A stretch of DNA of 64,000 nucleotides. Source: Branchiostoma floridae (Eukaryota > Chordata > Leptocardii > Amphioxiformes > Branchiostomatidae). The DNA lies in NCBI RefSeq assembly GCF_000003815.2, contig NC_049988.1:17382849-17446848 (forward strand), read 5' to 3'. The notes under the pieces are model-generated. The model was not told the DNA's origin, searched no databases, and saw only the letters and a program-made list of their open reading frames with translations. The translations under genes were made by a program, and so were the position numbers. Positions within the stretch are counted from its first letter, which is position 1; every line of letters starts with the position of its first letter. This document shows, in pieces, positions 1 to 9,033 of this stretch.

Positions 1-229
1 TACACCCAGTATTTCATTTAGATTCAGTGCTAACAGTATCAGACACACATGACGAACCAAATGGCGTGTGGCATCGCGTTAACCCAGCCTTAAAACTTAG
101 GTGCCCAGCTCCAATTTTGGGTACACAAAAAGTGCATATACACCCAGTATTTCATTTAGATTCTGTGCTAATAGTATCAGACACACATGACGAACCAAAT
201 GGCGTGCGGCATCGCGCTAACCCAGCCGT
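1..229. repeat. Tandem repeat, 138-bp period, two copies
   Basis: Bases 1-91 recur at 139-229 with about five substitutions; the stretch between (92-138) is the rest of the unit. The window starts inside the array, so the copy number is unknown. Short ORFs across it are by-products of the repeat. No gene is seen. Confidence 0.85.
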
Positions 230-371
230 GTAATGTACCTCAATCAGCACCCGCCAATTGAACCATTGACCGGGTAATTGCCAAGTACAGTAGAACAGTT
301 GGAAGGTCGTCTGGGTTAGGCTTAGGGACGTGCGCGGAATGGCTGTACATGTGGACTTGGCCTTGTGCGAG

Positions 372-895
372 TTTGAAGCACAATGGCGGCTTTTGTTGTA
401 AGTGAACAAAGATGTCGAAGGATGACAAATGTCTAGACTGTTTTTTGGTGTCTTTGTTATCTTTTCTATGATGTTAGTCTCACTATGATCATTTTAAAGA
501 AATGTTCAATATGTTTTAAGCACAATGGTGGCTTTTGTTGTAAGTAAACAAGATGTCGAAGAAGAATGTGACTGTTGTGACTGTTTTTGGGTTTCGTTGC
601 CTTTTCCACAATATATATAATGTCAGCCTATCATTTTAATCAAATGTACAACTTTAATGGCTGCGCTTTAGTTGTAAGAAAACAAAGGTATTCAGAAGAA
701 GGTTGAGTAGCAGTTTGGCAATGTTTTGCATTTATCTTTCCTACATGTACATTGACTAACTTATATGTCATGTGAATTATGATCTTACATGTAACTGCAG
801 CTTTCGTTGCACTGAAACAAAGATATCAACAAAGAATATCTAGTGACTATTTTCAGTGATTTGCGTCCTCTTTTCTATGATGTCCATCTAACATT
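372..895. repeat. Degenerate tandem repeat, about 140-146 bp period, four copies
   Basis: Four diverged copies begin near 372, 516, 657 and 803. Each opens with a block like AATGGCGGCTTTTGTTGTAA, then AAACAAAGATNTC, then a T-rich stretch ending in CATTTTAA. Later copies are increasingly diverged. The period is close to that of the array at 1-229 but the sequence differs. Confidence 0.65.
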
Positions 896-956
896 TTAAT
901 GTGCATTTTAAAGTATCCAAAGCTTGATCAATTTTCAAAGTCTTTTTCATCCCCAG

Positions 957-1043
957 TGTACGAAGACCAGACAGTAGAGAGTGTGAGTTTGAGAACAGAT
1001 GCACGTTTGAGACTCCAGCTTGGCATGGCACCAGCTCACGAAA
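957..1043 (+). pseudogene. Broken upstream copy of USP40 exon 1
   Basis: The sequence is nearly identical to the exon at 1283-1371, including the CCCCAG acceptor just before it and the coding for VYEDQTVESVSLRTDARLRL. It differs at a few positions (LGMAP instead of PGKAP) and loses the last bases with the GTAAGT donor, so it cannot splice forward. It looks like a dead local duplicate. A haplotype or assembly duplicate is possible, but the flanking intron sequence is only weakly alike. Confidence 0.7.
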
Positions 1044-1282
1044 CTGAAAGAGTTTTCTATCTATCTACAATGTATAAGTACAAAATGTACATGTACAATT
1101 GTACATTGAAAGTAGAGTACACAAACAGAAAGGTGCCTTATTGCATTAAACATTTGGTTATAGGTATGCCCATACCATATCCAGTTAAACCTAACTGTTA
1201 AACACAAGCAGTCAGTGACAGTGTTTCTTTGTTGTCTGGTACAACTTTATCACCACAACTCATAGAAGGTTTTTCTCCCCAG

Positions 1283-1371
1283 TGTACGAAGACCAGACAG
1301 TAGAGAGTGTGAGTCTGAGAACAGACGCACGTTTGAGACTCCAGCCTGGCAAAGCACCAGCTCCTCACCAA
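1283..1371 (+). CDS. USP40: USP40 exon 1 in window
   Basis: The acceptor is TCTCCCCAG and the donor GTAAGT at 1372. The exon starts with two bases of a split codon and ends at a codon boundary. It encodes VYEDQTVESVSLRTDARLRL followed by QPGKAPAPHQ. This copy, not the one at 957, keeps a good donor. Confidence 0.8.
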
Positions 1372-4300
1372 GTAAGTCTCACCATCATTCATCTATTTTT
1401 CTTGTTTTGCTAGTCTATATAAAACTGTTCCTCCTCTATACTGCATGTTTCACTGCAAGGGCTGTCTCCAGATATCTTGCTCTTTTTTACCCATTTTTTT
1501 ACCGTTTTTAAAGCCTCTACTCTAGGTTAGGGCAGGGCGCCCTGAGCAGTCCGGGCAGGGCGCTCTAGGAGATAGCCAATTAGCTTACAGGCTAGTCTGT
1601 GTAACACAAACTCTGCTGTCCAGGGCTGTAACTGGCCCCTCCCGCCGGCGGATGTTTGGCGAGCTGCTATAAGCGAGATTTAATCAGGCTAGCTTACAGG
1701 CTATCACATTGCACTGACTATATTGGCCAATAGAGTACAAAGGCCAATCAGCTTACAGGATATCATTTTTTATTGTGTTGTTTAACTATTTGCAGATGGT
1801 GCTATATGTGAGCATGCTCCCATCTGTGGACGATGTGGCTGATTTCGAGGTGCTCACCGACAAGAAGGCGACGGTGGGCGACTGTCTGCGTCAGACGTGC
1901 GCCCGGGCGGGCATCCCTCCCGAGAAGTGGCACCTCCGACGGACCAACTGGTGCGGAGAGGCGGAGGACCCCCTGAACGACCTTGAGATCACTCTGGAAG
2001 CAGCGACCTTGCACCACGGTGACCTTGTGGTGTTACAGGTGTGTAACTTCATGTCTTTCTGCTCAGTTTGTCCATCTTAGGCCACACTGACTTGATTTTT
2101 ATGTATGACATCCTCTGAAGACCCCAAAATTAATGTGGGAAGTAAAAAAAATCCAGCAAAACTAAATGCTGCTAAACCACAGGATTACAAAGCTGGTATT
2201 ACAAATTGAGCCACAGAACACAGTGTGTCATAAGAAACAACAAGTCTTCATTTGTAGCAGGCACACATTGACTGTCTTGTTCATCTTAGCAGACTCAGTA
2301 ATCAATGTATAATATATTGACAAGAATGATAAAAAAAGTATGCTATAATTAGAAGGTACAAAAAATGTATATGGCTCCAAGGACTGGACAATATACACGT
2401 TGTATATTAGTATGACTCATAAGAGCAGTTAAACCAATAAGCACATTTTGCAGTCACACAACCTTCCTTAATTATTCAGCAAATGTTTTGACAATCATCT
2501 GCACTGACATGTTTAGTTCAAATAATAGCACTGATAGTAATTGTTTTATTATGTACTGAGGAATGGTTGTCGAAATGTTTGCTGAAGAATAAAAGAAAGT
2601 TGTGCAACTGTGTTCATGTGAATTTTTGTTACAGGAAGGCAGGATCCCTCCCAAGGGGTTTGTCTGCGTGCCCGTCTACCTGTACCCCTCTCCGGAGCAA
2701 GGCATGCTGGGAGGAGGGGACAGCGGCATGCTGGGATGGATCACTGCTGGGGTCAACAGCCTACTGCACAGTAAACCTGAGGACAGAGGGGAGGGGGGGA
2801 ATGGAGTACTGTTTCTTGGTGACCTTGAAATTTCTAGGTGAGCTCCATTGTAACTTGTTCTATTTGTGGATATAAATTTCCACAGTCCCTTGACCTCCAG
2901 GTCACAGGTCATTTTTTTAAATTTAGGTTACCTGCAACAATCACACTCAGGCCATGGCCTGTTTTTCAGGTGTCCCTGGACACATAGTACAGAACTCCAA
3001 CAACATATTAACTTGGACACACAAACATACATTAACTTGTAACATGTAACAATGTACAGCAGGTAAACATGAAGAGAGCTGTCTCCAATCTTTGCTTGTT
3101 CAGATGGAAAACTATCCACCCCATCTGTCAAAAAAACTATGAACTTCTTGACATGAAAATGTATTTTTATAGAAGAACTTTATTGCGTGACACAAGTTTG
3201 GTGGCACATCAACGGATTCGAACCCAGAACCTCCTGGTTATGACTTGAACACCATGCTGATTGTGCCACACGACCCAAGAAATGCTATGTTTTCTACCCC
3301 AGGGAAGCCACACTGCTGGACCTGAAGACCCAACTCCTGACCCTCCCCCACATGAAGGACGCCCCCATCCCCACCCCGGAACTTTGTTTATTTATTCATT
3401 TATTTATTTATTCATTTTTTTAAATCATGTTCGTAGGGCCTGATGTTACCATCATGAAGATGAAGAGCATCCCATAACTGTAGCAGCATCTAATCACCCT
3501 GCCAATTGCGCCACATGACCCAACAATTGCTTTGTTTTGTTTATCTGTTTTTTCCACCACAGGGAAGCCACACTGCTGGACCTGAAGACCCAACTCCTGA
3601 CCCTCCCCCACATAAAGGACGCCCCCATCCCCACCCCGGGGTTCCTCAGGGTCAGGACAGTGGAGGGGGGAGGCCCGGCGAGGGTGCTCAGAGGAGGCAA
3701 CCAGACTCTCAAGTAAGGACCGCTCACTTTCATAGTCGTTGAAGAGGTTCATCAGTCACGTATGAATACAGTTACTACAAATTTTCTTCCAACAGTGACA
3801 GTTTTTGAATTTGATCTTATTGCGCATCTTGTCTTCCAAGAGCACGAGACTAGGTCAGGCTTGCGGACGTCATCTGCCGCCTCCCCCCGCCTACTTACAG
3901 AGTAGGGGTAGGTAGGACTTGGGCAGCTCCCAACCCTCATCCAGCCGGATATTTTGCCCTTGTCATGCTGAGCTGTATTGTTTAATGAGGTTGGGGTATT
4001 TCTCATGTAAAAACTTTTGAGTAGCACCCATCAGTCTGTCAACTCTGATAATCAGATGTAAAATTCTAACAAATCATGATAGTACTCTGCTTGACTTGTA
4101 TTACATGTATATGTACTATCTATTCTGCTGCAGATATCTTAAAATCAACAGCGCCACCCAGCTGTGTGTGCAGGTACTGCACCAGGAGGAGGATCTCAGG
4201 TGAGTTTCTCTCTTAACTTACTTTCTTTTGGTCGACCTTCCGCTCGAATCAGACTTGGAAGCATCCCCCATTTCACTTGATCCTCTACCAGGGATTTGAT

Positions 4301-6081
4301 TTTCTTCACCTAAGTTGGTGTCAGTTCTTAAGTTGTCAATTGGCTTCCCTCAGCTTTTTTCTGCCTTTTTGTATAAGGTCCCATAGAACCAATCTGAACG
4401 CTATAATGTTGGGGTGTTTGATGCGATGAGCTGACAGTTTCATTTGCTTGCCTTCAGTTTCTCTGTGATTAATGAAAGAGCTTAATATACATGTTACTGC
4501 TAACTATCAGCGAGGTCTTACTCCCAGGAGCAAGTGTTAAATATCTAATTTTAACTTCAGATCTGCCATTTAATTAATAATTGAAATCTTTCAAAGAATC
4601 AAATGTCCGAAGCTGTGGCCTACCCACTGAAAATGAAAGGGAGATAAAAACACTGGGCATTTTTTGGTCCTACAGGTACAATGTAGACAAGTATTCCTCA
4701 ACTACTGGTATGATAATTTCATAGCACTTGCAAGGTCTTATTGCACTGTTGCCAATTCACTTCTTCTCCCTCTGCAGCCAAAGTGTCCTTGTGCTAAACT
4801 TACGAAGGAGGATACCAAACACCCGCGAGTACACCCCTGAAGAGGAACTGCTGTGGGAGACCTGCAAGGGGGCCACGCCTTCCGTTCTCAAACAAGCCAT
4901 CGCCGATCGTTTTGTTCTTCCGGTGGAGAGAGTTGCCGTCGCCAAACACCTTCCTGAGAAGTTCCAGTGGCTAGCGGTCCAAGTCCCGAAGAATTCTGGA
5001 AAACCCAAAGGGAAGAAGAAAGGGGGAGGAGGAGGGGGTAAGGGCGGAGGGGGTGGTGGGGCAAACCTGAAGAAACCCCCCTATATGCTAAAGGATGGAG
5101 ATACGATAGGAGTCAAGGTAAATAGTTTAATACTTCATATTAAATATTGATACTTCATTGATATTGTTTAAGGCTTGAAAATCGTCTGCAATAGTACATG
5201 ATGTACATAATTGTCTTTCAAATTTGTGCTGAAGATACAAGTCATGTATTGTTTGTGTGTGGTATGAAGTGGTTCCTTGTTTATGCATTAGTAAGGCACA
5301 TAAGTCAGCAAGTTTCATTGCTGTTTCCGTAACAATGATTTTGGAGGCATTCAGGGAAGGGGTAGGACAAGTGTTATCCCTGGATGTGTTTTGTGTTCAA
5401 ATTGGATATAGTTTAGCCACTGGATGTCAGGATGGAGCCTAACTCGTACTGATAAGTGTTCCGGGTTCTTTAACATGCTCTCCTCAAACATGGGACCTCT
5501 GTCTCTGGCTTTTCCGTAGGTTTTCCAGTATCAATAGAGTGACACAGAATGTTGCTTAAATGTTTATTCCTAGCAAGAGTAAACTTCATACTGTTGGTAC
5601 TAAGTAACTATGAGAGATTCGTAATGCAACAGAAATGATCCACCCGAATGGACTGGAATCATCCAGCAGCTCTCATTATTATGTATTTTATACCTTAAAA
5701 TATGTGCATAGATTTATTAGGACTTGATGATGTACGACATACAATGTACCTCTGTTATATATTTCATCTGACCCTTGCTTCTTCCCTCATGACCTCAATC
5801 AAAAGCAGCCTGCAGGTCGATTTGAGCTTTCCTCAAACAAACAAGTGCTTGATTTCTGACATAATGATTGACACCTGTCATTCCTGCAGGATCTCCAGTT
5901 CGATCCGCACGACAAGGACGACTTTTCAACGCCCGAAGACGACGCTGGAAGGGAGGCGCTACGCAGAGCGGAAGAAGAGAAGAAGCAGAAACGACAGCAG
6001 AGTAAAAACAGCAGCAAAGATGGAAGGAAGGAGAGAAGACCAGAAGTGGGGATCACCATACATGTGGACGACTTCAGATGA
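1283..6081 (+). CDS. USP40: USP40-type ubiquitin carboxyl-terminal hydrolase, C-terminal part (7 exons)
   Basis: USP40 is a cysteine protease of the ubiquitin-specific protease family that cleaves ubiquitin from substrates. Its catalytic domain is N-terminal and lies upstream of this window; only the C-terminal region of ubiquitin-like folds is here. Exons 1283-1371, 1796-2038, 2635-2837, 3563-3712, 4134-4199, 4778-5117 and 5890-6081 all have AG/GT borders and agree in phase, giving 426 residues and a stop. Family landmarks are WHLRRTNWCGEAEDPL, LGDLEISREATLLDLKTQLL, VERVAVAKHLPEKFQWL, MLKDGDTIGVK, an acidic DDFSTPEDD block and the terminal ITIHVDDFR, which parallels the IHVGSFR end of vertebrate USP40. 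Exons 1, 4 and 7 each have decayed local duplicates. The first exon in the window begins mid-codon (phase 1), so more exons lie upstream. The gene is convergent with IGF2BP. Confidence 0.87.
1372..1795 (+). other. USP40 intron with three AGCTTACAGG repeats
   Basis: The 10-mer AGCTTACAGG occurs at 1582, 1691 and 1750, each inside a longer similar stretch (CCAATYAGCTTACAGGNTAT). Otherwise the intron holds a GC-rich patch near 1540-1660 and a normal pyrimidine tract before the acceptor at 1795. Confidence 0.6.
1796..2038 (+). CDS. USP40: USP40 exon 2 in window
   Basis: This exon of 81 codons is phase 0 at both ends, bordered by TTTGCAG and GTGTGT. It carries the most recognisable USP40 segment: a ubiquitin-like fold with KKATVGDCLRQTCARAGIPP, then the family motif WHLRRTNWCGEAEDPL, and HHGDLVVLQ at the end. 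Codon use is GC-rich at third positions, unlike the surrounding intron. Confidence 0.88.
2039..2634 (+). other. USP40 intron
   Basis: AT-rich intron between exons 2 and 3. I see no repeat, second gene or regulatory motif in it. Confidence 0.7.
2635..2837 (+). CDS. USP40: USP40 exon 3 in window
   Basis: The acceptor is TTGTTACAG and the donor GTGAGC; the exon holds 67 codons plus two bases. It starts EGRIPPKGFVCVPVYLYP, has a Gly/Met-rich low-complexity middle, and ends FLGDLEIS, the conserved entry into the next ubiquitin-like segment. In vertebrates the same join reads GDIEIS. Confidence 0.85.
3175..3270 (-). mobile_element. tRNA-derived SINE fragment
   Basis: On the minus strand bases 3214-3224 read GGTTCGAATCC, a perfect RNA polymerase III B box, followed by GTTGATGTGCCACCAAAC, a tail shared with the SINEs near 8.1 and 62.9 kb. 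The piece abuts the exon 4 duplicate, and a related stretch (ATTGYGCCACAYGACCCAA) precedes the true exon at 3563, so the SINE was in place before the exon duplicated. Confidence 0.65.
3303..3379 (+). pseudogene. Truncated copy of USP40 exon 4
   Basis: This is a near-identical copy of the first 77 bases of the exon at 3563, with an acceptor (CCCCAG) and coding for EATLLDLKTQLLTLPHMKDA. It breaks into a TTTA/TTCA simple repeat and has no donor. Including it would shift into stop-rich sequence, so it is probably skipped. Confidence 0.75.
3386..3421. repeat. TTTA/TTCA simple repeat
   Basis: Interrupted tetranucleotide repeat (TTTA with TTCA variants) ending in a T run. It marks the breakpoint of the truncated exon copy. 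Confidence 0.85.
3563..3712 (+). CDS. USP40: USP40 exon 4 in window
   Basis: The acceptor is CACCACAG and the donor GTAAGG; the exon carries one base, 49 codons and two bases. It encodes EATLLDLKTQLLTLPHIKDA, then a Pro-rich stretch and RVRTVEGGRPARVLRGGNQT. It completes the ubiquitin-like segment begun in exon 3 and is the intact copy of a duplicated pair. Confidence 0.86.
3713..4133 (+). other. USP40 intron
   Basis: The GC-rich stretch near 3840-3970 looks unlike the rest and may be an old repeat, but I cannot name it. Nothing else is seen. Confidence 0.5.
4134..4199 (+). CDS. USP40: USP40 exon 5 in window
   Basis: Short exon of 66 bases between CTGCTGCAG and GTGAGT, with phases matching exons 4 and 6. 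It encodes YLKINSATQLCVQVLHQEED. Short length makes it weak alone; the phase and the family alignment support it. Confidence 0.8.
4200..4777 (+). other. USP40 intron
   Basis: No repeat or motif recognised. A clear pyrimidine tract (TTCTTCTCCCTCTGCAG) precedes the acceptor. Confidence 0.7.
4778..5117 (+). CDS. USP40: USP40 exon 6 in window, with Gly/Lys insert
   Basis: This exon has one base plus 113 codons and ends at a codon boundary before GTAAAT. It encodes QSVLVLNLRRRIPNTREYTP, a helical stretch, VERVAVAKHLPEKFQWLAVQ and the end MLKDGDTIGVK. Between these lies a basic Gly/Lys run (KGKKKGGGGGGKGGGGGGAN). Vertebrate USP40 has a lysine-rich run at the same point but, as I recall, no poly-Gly, so the run is probably a local expansion. 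Confidence 0.9.
5118..5889 (+). other. USP40 intron with SINE fragment
   Basis: About 5440-5520 holds a short stretch (GGGTTCTTTAACATGC, CTCTCCTCAAACATGGGACC) that also occurs in the SINE at 62.8 kb. The remainder is unremarkable AT-rich intron. Confidence 0.6.
5890..6081 (+). CDS. USP40: USP40 terminal exon
   Basis: The acceptor is TTCCTGCAG; 63 codons run to a TGA at 6079-6081. The exon begins DLQFDPHDKDDFSTPEDD, continues as a basic, probably helical stretch (EEEKKQKRQQ), and ends EVGITIHVDDFR, matching the vertebrate USP40 C-terminus in layout. Most of this exon is copied downstream. Confidence 0.9.
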   Translation, partial: DLQFDPHDKDDFSTPEDDAGREALRRAEEEKKQKRQQSKNSSKDGRKERRPEVGITIHVDDFR

Positions 6082-6290
6082 TCGGGTGCAATATCAGGGT
6101 GACACCAGTATATTTTCACAGCATAGGGGGCATTTCAGCGAGCCTGTAGAAGCAAGTGCCATGGGCACTAGTATTATAGTCAAGGTACAGGTACCACTGA
6201 AAATTTGAAATTTATAATCTGAAGAACATATTTCCTGCATTTTGAGGGCCAATTTTTGTGAAATTAAGCCAAAGTTGTAACAAAACAATG

Positions 6291-6437
6291 CAGGGTGGAA
6301 GAAGAGAAGAAGCAAAAACGACAGCAGAGTAAAAACAGCAGCAAAGATGGAAGGAAGGAGAGAAGACCAGAAGTGGGGATCACCATACATGTGGACGACT
6401 TTAGATGATCAGATGCAATATCATTTTCACAGTGTAG
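6291..6437 (+). pseudogene. Second copy of USP40 terminal exon
   Basis: About 36 codons from EEEKKQKRQQ to DDFR and the stop (6406-6408) are repeated almost unchanged. An AG lies just before it, but joining exon 6 (phase 0) there would give the wrong frame and an early stop. It therefore looks unusable as an alternative end. Downstream homology is cut by another repeat at 6437. Confidence 0.75.
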
Positions 6438-6578
6438 GGAGCAGGGCTTTTTCCAGGACGAAAATTCTACTGTCCGTCCCCAAAATCATGGCTTCAATCA
6501 TTGACAGAAAACTGATGAAAATGTTTGATCGAACAACAGATTTAACAACTAAAAGCAAAAATATTGGCCCCAAACAAT
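6437..6578. repeat. Dispersed repeat, also at 22.36-22.52 kb
   Basis: It shares the ordered blocks AGGGCTKTTTYNAGGA, CCGTCC, ACTGATGAAAAT and ACAGATTTAAC with 22364-22520, where the order is the same. The family is unknown to me. It interrupts the terminal-exon duplicates. Confidence 0.5.
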
Positions 6579-6676
6579 GAGCAAAAACAGAGGGAAGGAG
6601 AGAAGACCAGAAGTGGGCATCACCATACATGTGGATGACTTCAGATGATTGGGTGTAATTATCAGTATCAGGGTTC
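6579..6676 (+). pseudogene. Third copy of USP40 terminal exon
   Basis: This copy is shorter, with an internal deletion, but keeps the codons for the GITIHVDDFR end as HHYTWM-frame sequence plus TGATTGGGTG downstream. It is interrupted at 6677 by an inverted-repeat element and resumes at 6922. Confidence 0.65.
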
Positions 6677-6921
6677 TAGGGGTGGGTACCAGTATAGAAA
6701 ATTCAGGTCCAGGTACGGTCCAGGTCTGGACCTGAACGTGGACTTAATTATCTGTGAACTTATTATACTCAAAACAATGGTCCAATTTGCTACAAAGGAT
6801 TCTGTTTGGTGGAGTATCTGCTGTCCATTGGCATGTTAAAATCTTATCTTCATGTAAACAACACTACCTGCCTTTCTTCAGAGTTTAGACTGTAGGTACA
6901 TTGTACCGGTACCCACCCCTA
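6677..6921. mobile_element. Small inverted-repeat transposon (hAT-like MITE)
   Basis: The ends are perfect inverted repeats: TAGGGGTGGGTACC at the left and GGTACCCACCCCTA at the right. The element is about 245 bp with no coding capacity. TAGGGGTGGG-type ends are common in hAT non-autonomous elements. A clean 8-bp target duplication is not seen, but the equivalent site in the first copy (near 6104) lacks the element and so acts as an empty-site control. Confidence 0.7.
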
Positions 6922-7105
6922 GGTCTTACCAGTAATTTTCACAGCGTAGGGGGCATCTCAGCAATAGGAGTGAGGGCAAGTGCCACAGGGTGTGAGTACT
7001 GTAGAGGTCCAGGGCAACCACCCACTGAAAATTCACAAACCTAAGGAAGACTATTTCCCACATTTTCAGTGAAATAAAGCCAAAGTGGTTACAAAACAGA
7101 AAAGC
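6922..7105 (+). repeat. Copy of USP40 3' UTR
   Basis: It aligns with 6104-6290 (TTTTCACAGCRTAGGGGGCA, then AAGTGCCA and ACTGAAAATT, ending GCCAAAGT and ACAAAACA). It is the continuation of the third duplicate after the inserted element. Confidence 0.75.
7073..7078 (+). terminator. Candidate poly(A) signal for USP40
   Basis: AATAAA lies in the third 3' UTR copy; the corresponding position of the first copy reads AATTAA. A second AATAAA is at 7350-7355. If used, the USP40 transcript runs through the duplicates. Confidence 0.45.
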
Positions 7106-9027
7106 CCCCTTACATTGGTTTAAACACAGTATAAGGATCCAGATCAAAACATAAGTGCCCCCTATATACTCAACTGCACTGGATATAAATCCCAGAGAGA
7201 GGGTTGACTTTTCAAATGTTGTAATCATGCACAAGTCAGAGTCAATCCAAGGGCTACATGCGCATTGACATTATGAATCTATGATTTCATTCCTCAGTTC
7301 TAGATCTGCAATAATTATTCGACCGCTTCTTTTTCTTTCTGCCACTTGTAATAAAGCAACACATACTGTTCTGGACACATGTCAAGTTACATTTTGACAC
7401 CAACATTAAAAGAAACTCCTTTACTACAACATATCCTTTACTGTGAGCCGTTTTGTCAGTGTCAACATTCAGGGGTGTGCAATTTTCATACAAATCCAGG
7501 GGAGGGGGTTTGCAAGTGTGTTTATATTGCACAAGTCTACATTGTATTTCAATGCAGAGGGCATCACCTACACAAAGTATAATTAACAGGAAACAACAGT
7601 AAGGCGACTCACATTTAGTTTCTTGGTTAATTTCAGTCTATTTAGCATTACTTATGATTGATACAAATTAAACATTAAAATATTGATTCAGAAATACGCA
7701 TGGCTCCTACCATCTTCATTGTGTTCTTCACTGAATTATAGTGAATAGCACTTGTCCATTCGCTAGCGAGTCTTCCGTGGGGATTGAGCTATATTAGTTA
7801 CTGCACTTTTTCTTAAAATTTAGACTTCCTCACTCATATAAGATAGCTAACTACAGCTTCTTTGTTACTATTCTTTTTTAAAACAAGTCTTCACTTTGTT
7901 TCTTACTGTAAGTAACAGACACCTCGTGATTCGGGCTTAATCAAAATTTGAAGGAGGGGTATACCAAAACCATCTAAGTGAAATCAGTCTTTTCTTTGCA
8001 CTCGTATCTATGTTTTGTGCCGTGAGCTAAATGTAAAATTGCAACTGCAATGTCAGGTTGCTGTAACGGTTTGGGTGTTTGGCCTAGAAACCAGAGGTCT
8101 TTGGTTTGAATCCACTGACGTGCCACCAATGTAAGACACCTCAAATGACCTACTCACTCCAACTAGGTGTTAAAATTACCTGACCAGTTGGGGAGGGAAA
8201 GGGATGGGCTTCGCCTTCTGGTACTGTGCCTTAAGACACATTGGGTATCAACCCACTGTCATTACAGTATGGAAAGGCTATGAGACTACTTTTACCCTTT
8301 AAGTCTGAAATTGGAACTAGTACTGCTTGTACATCTACTACAAGGGCACATACAAGTAGTCGTACTTAACATCTAGTCCCTATCAATGAGAATATGGATA
8401 ACTCTCATCTCCAAAAAGATGTCTGGTTGTTGCCTGGGGGACTGCAAAACAAGAAGAAGCGATACATCTGCTTGGAGATGTTGCACTGCTAAATTAGGAC
8501 AGTAATTTGGCTTGACTTCTATTCCCAACTTAAGGCCAGAAACCTGTATGGTAATGGGGTAAAATTTGTCGTCTCGGTATGAAAGTTCTTCAGAAGCTTT
8601 CTATAACGAGGGCATTTCTGTCTGTCAAAGAAAAAAAACGTTATGGTGCTACTGCTACTTGGCTTCAGACATTTCTGATACAAAATATTTGCACCTTTGG
8701 AAACCTCATTCTCAACAGTATTGAAGTGAAACATCTTTCTAAATGTATGTAGACACCATTTCAGTTGGTGCTATTCGACTTCCGATGTTTAAAGATAAAA
8801 ATAGTTATCTTGGAGCCCCTTATTGTTCAAAAGTATCCCCGACTCGCTAAATGTTAAGATAAGGAAGAAGAAACCATATGATACATTGCCATTTGAAGAT
8901 TGGCTCAAGACATTACAAGAAAAATTACCTTAGAAATCTTGAAGCAAACATCCCTGTCTTGCTAAATGACGAACAGATACAATAATACTCAAGAAATAAC
9001 AAAGACACAGAGTGTTAACTAGAATAA
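7106..9027. other. Intergenic interval between two convergent genes
   Basis: AT-rich, with one SINE (8040-8300) and no convincing ORF. It separates the candidate 3' ends of USP40 and IGF2BP. Confidence 0.6.
8040..8300 (+). mobile_element. tRNA-derived SINE
   Basis: A B-box-like GGTTTGAATCC is at 8103-8113, preceded by a degenerate tRNA head and followed by ACGTGCCACCAATG. The body contains TTGGGGAGGGAAAGGGATGG and CTTCGCCTTCTGG, a layout I associate with deuterostome tRNA SINEs. No clear target duplication is seen. Confidence 0.6.
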
Positions 9028-9033
9028 TTTATT
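9028..9033 (-). terminator. Candidate distal poly(A) signal for IGF2BP
   Basis: AATAAA on the minus strand, about 3.6 kb beyond the stop codon. Nearer candidates exist around 11.0 and 11.28 kb, so end choice is uncertain. Confidence 0.35.

Larger units (their letters stand above)
2838..3562 (+). other. USP40 intron holding a SINE and a dead exon copy
   Basis: This intron contains a short antisense tRNA-type SINE (about 3175-3270), a truncated copy of exon 4 (3303-3379) and a TTTA/TTCA simple repeat (3386-3421), each listed separately. The first 300 bases show nothing notable. Confidence 0.7.

Noticed and set aside
5702-6208. 168-codon plus-strand frame across the last USP40 exon
   Set aside because: Wrong frame relative to the splice-consistent USP40 end; it reads intron plus the exon shifted.
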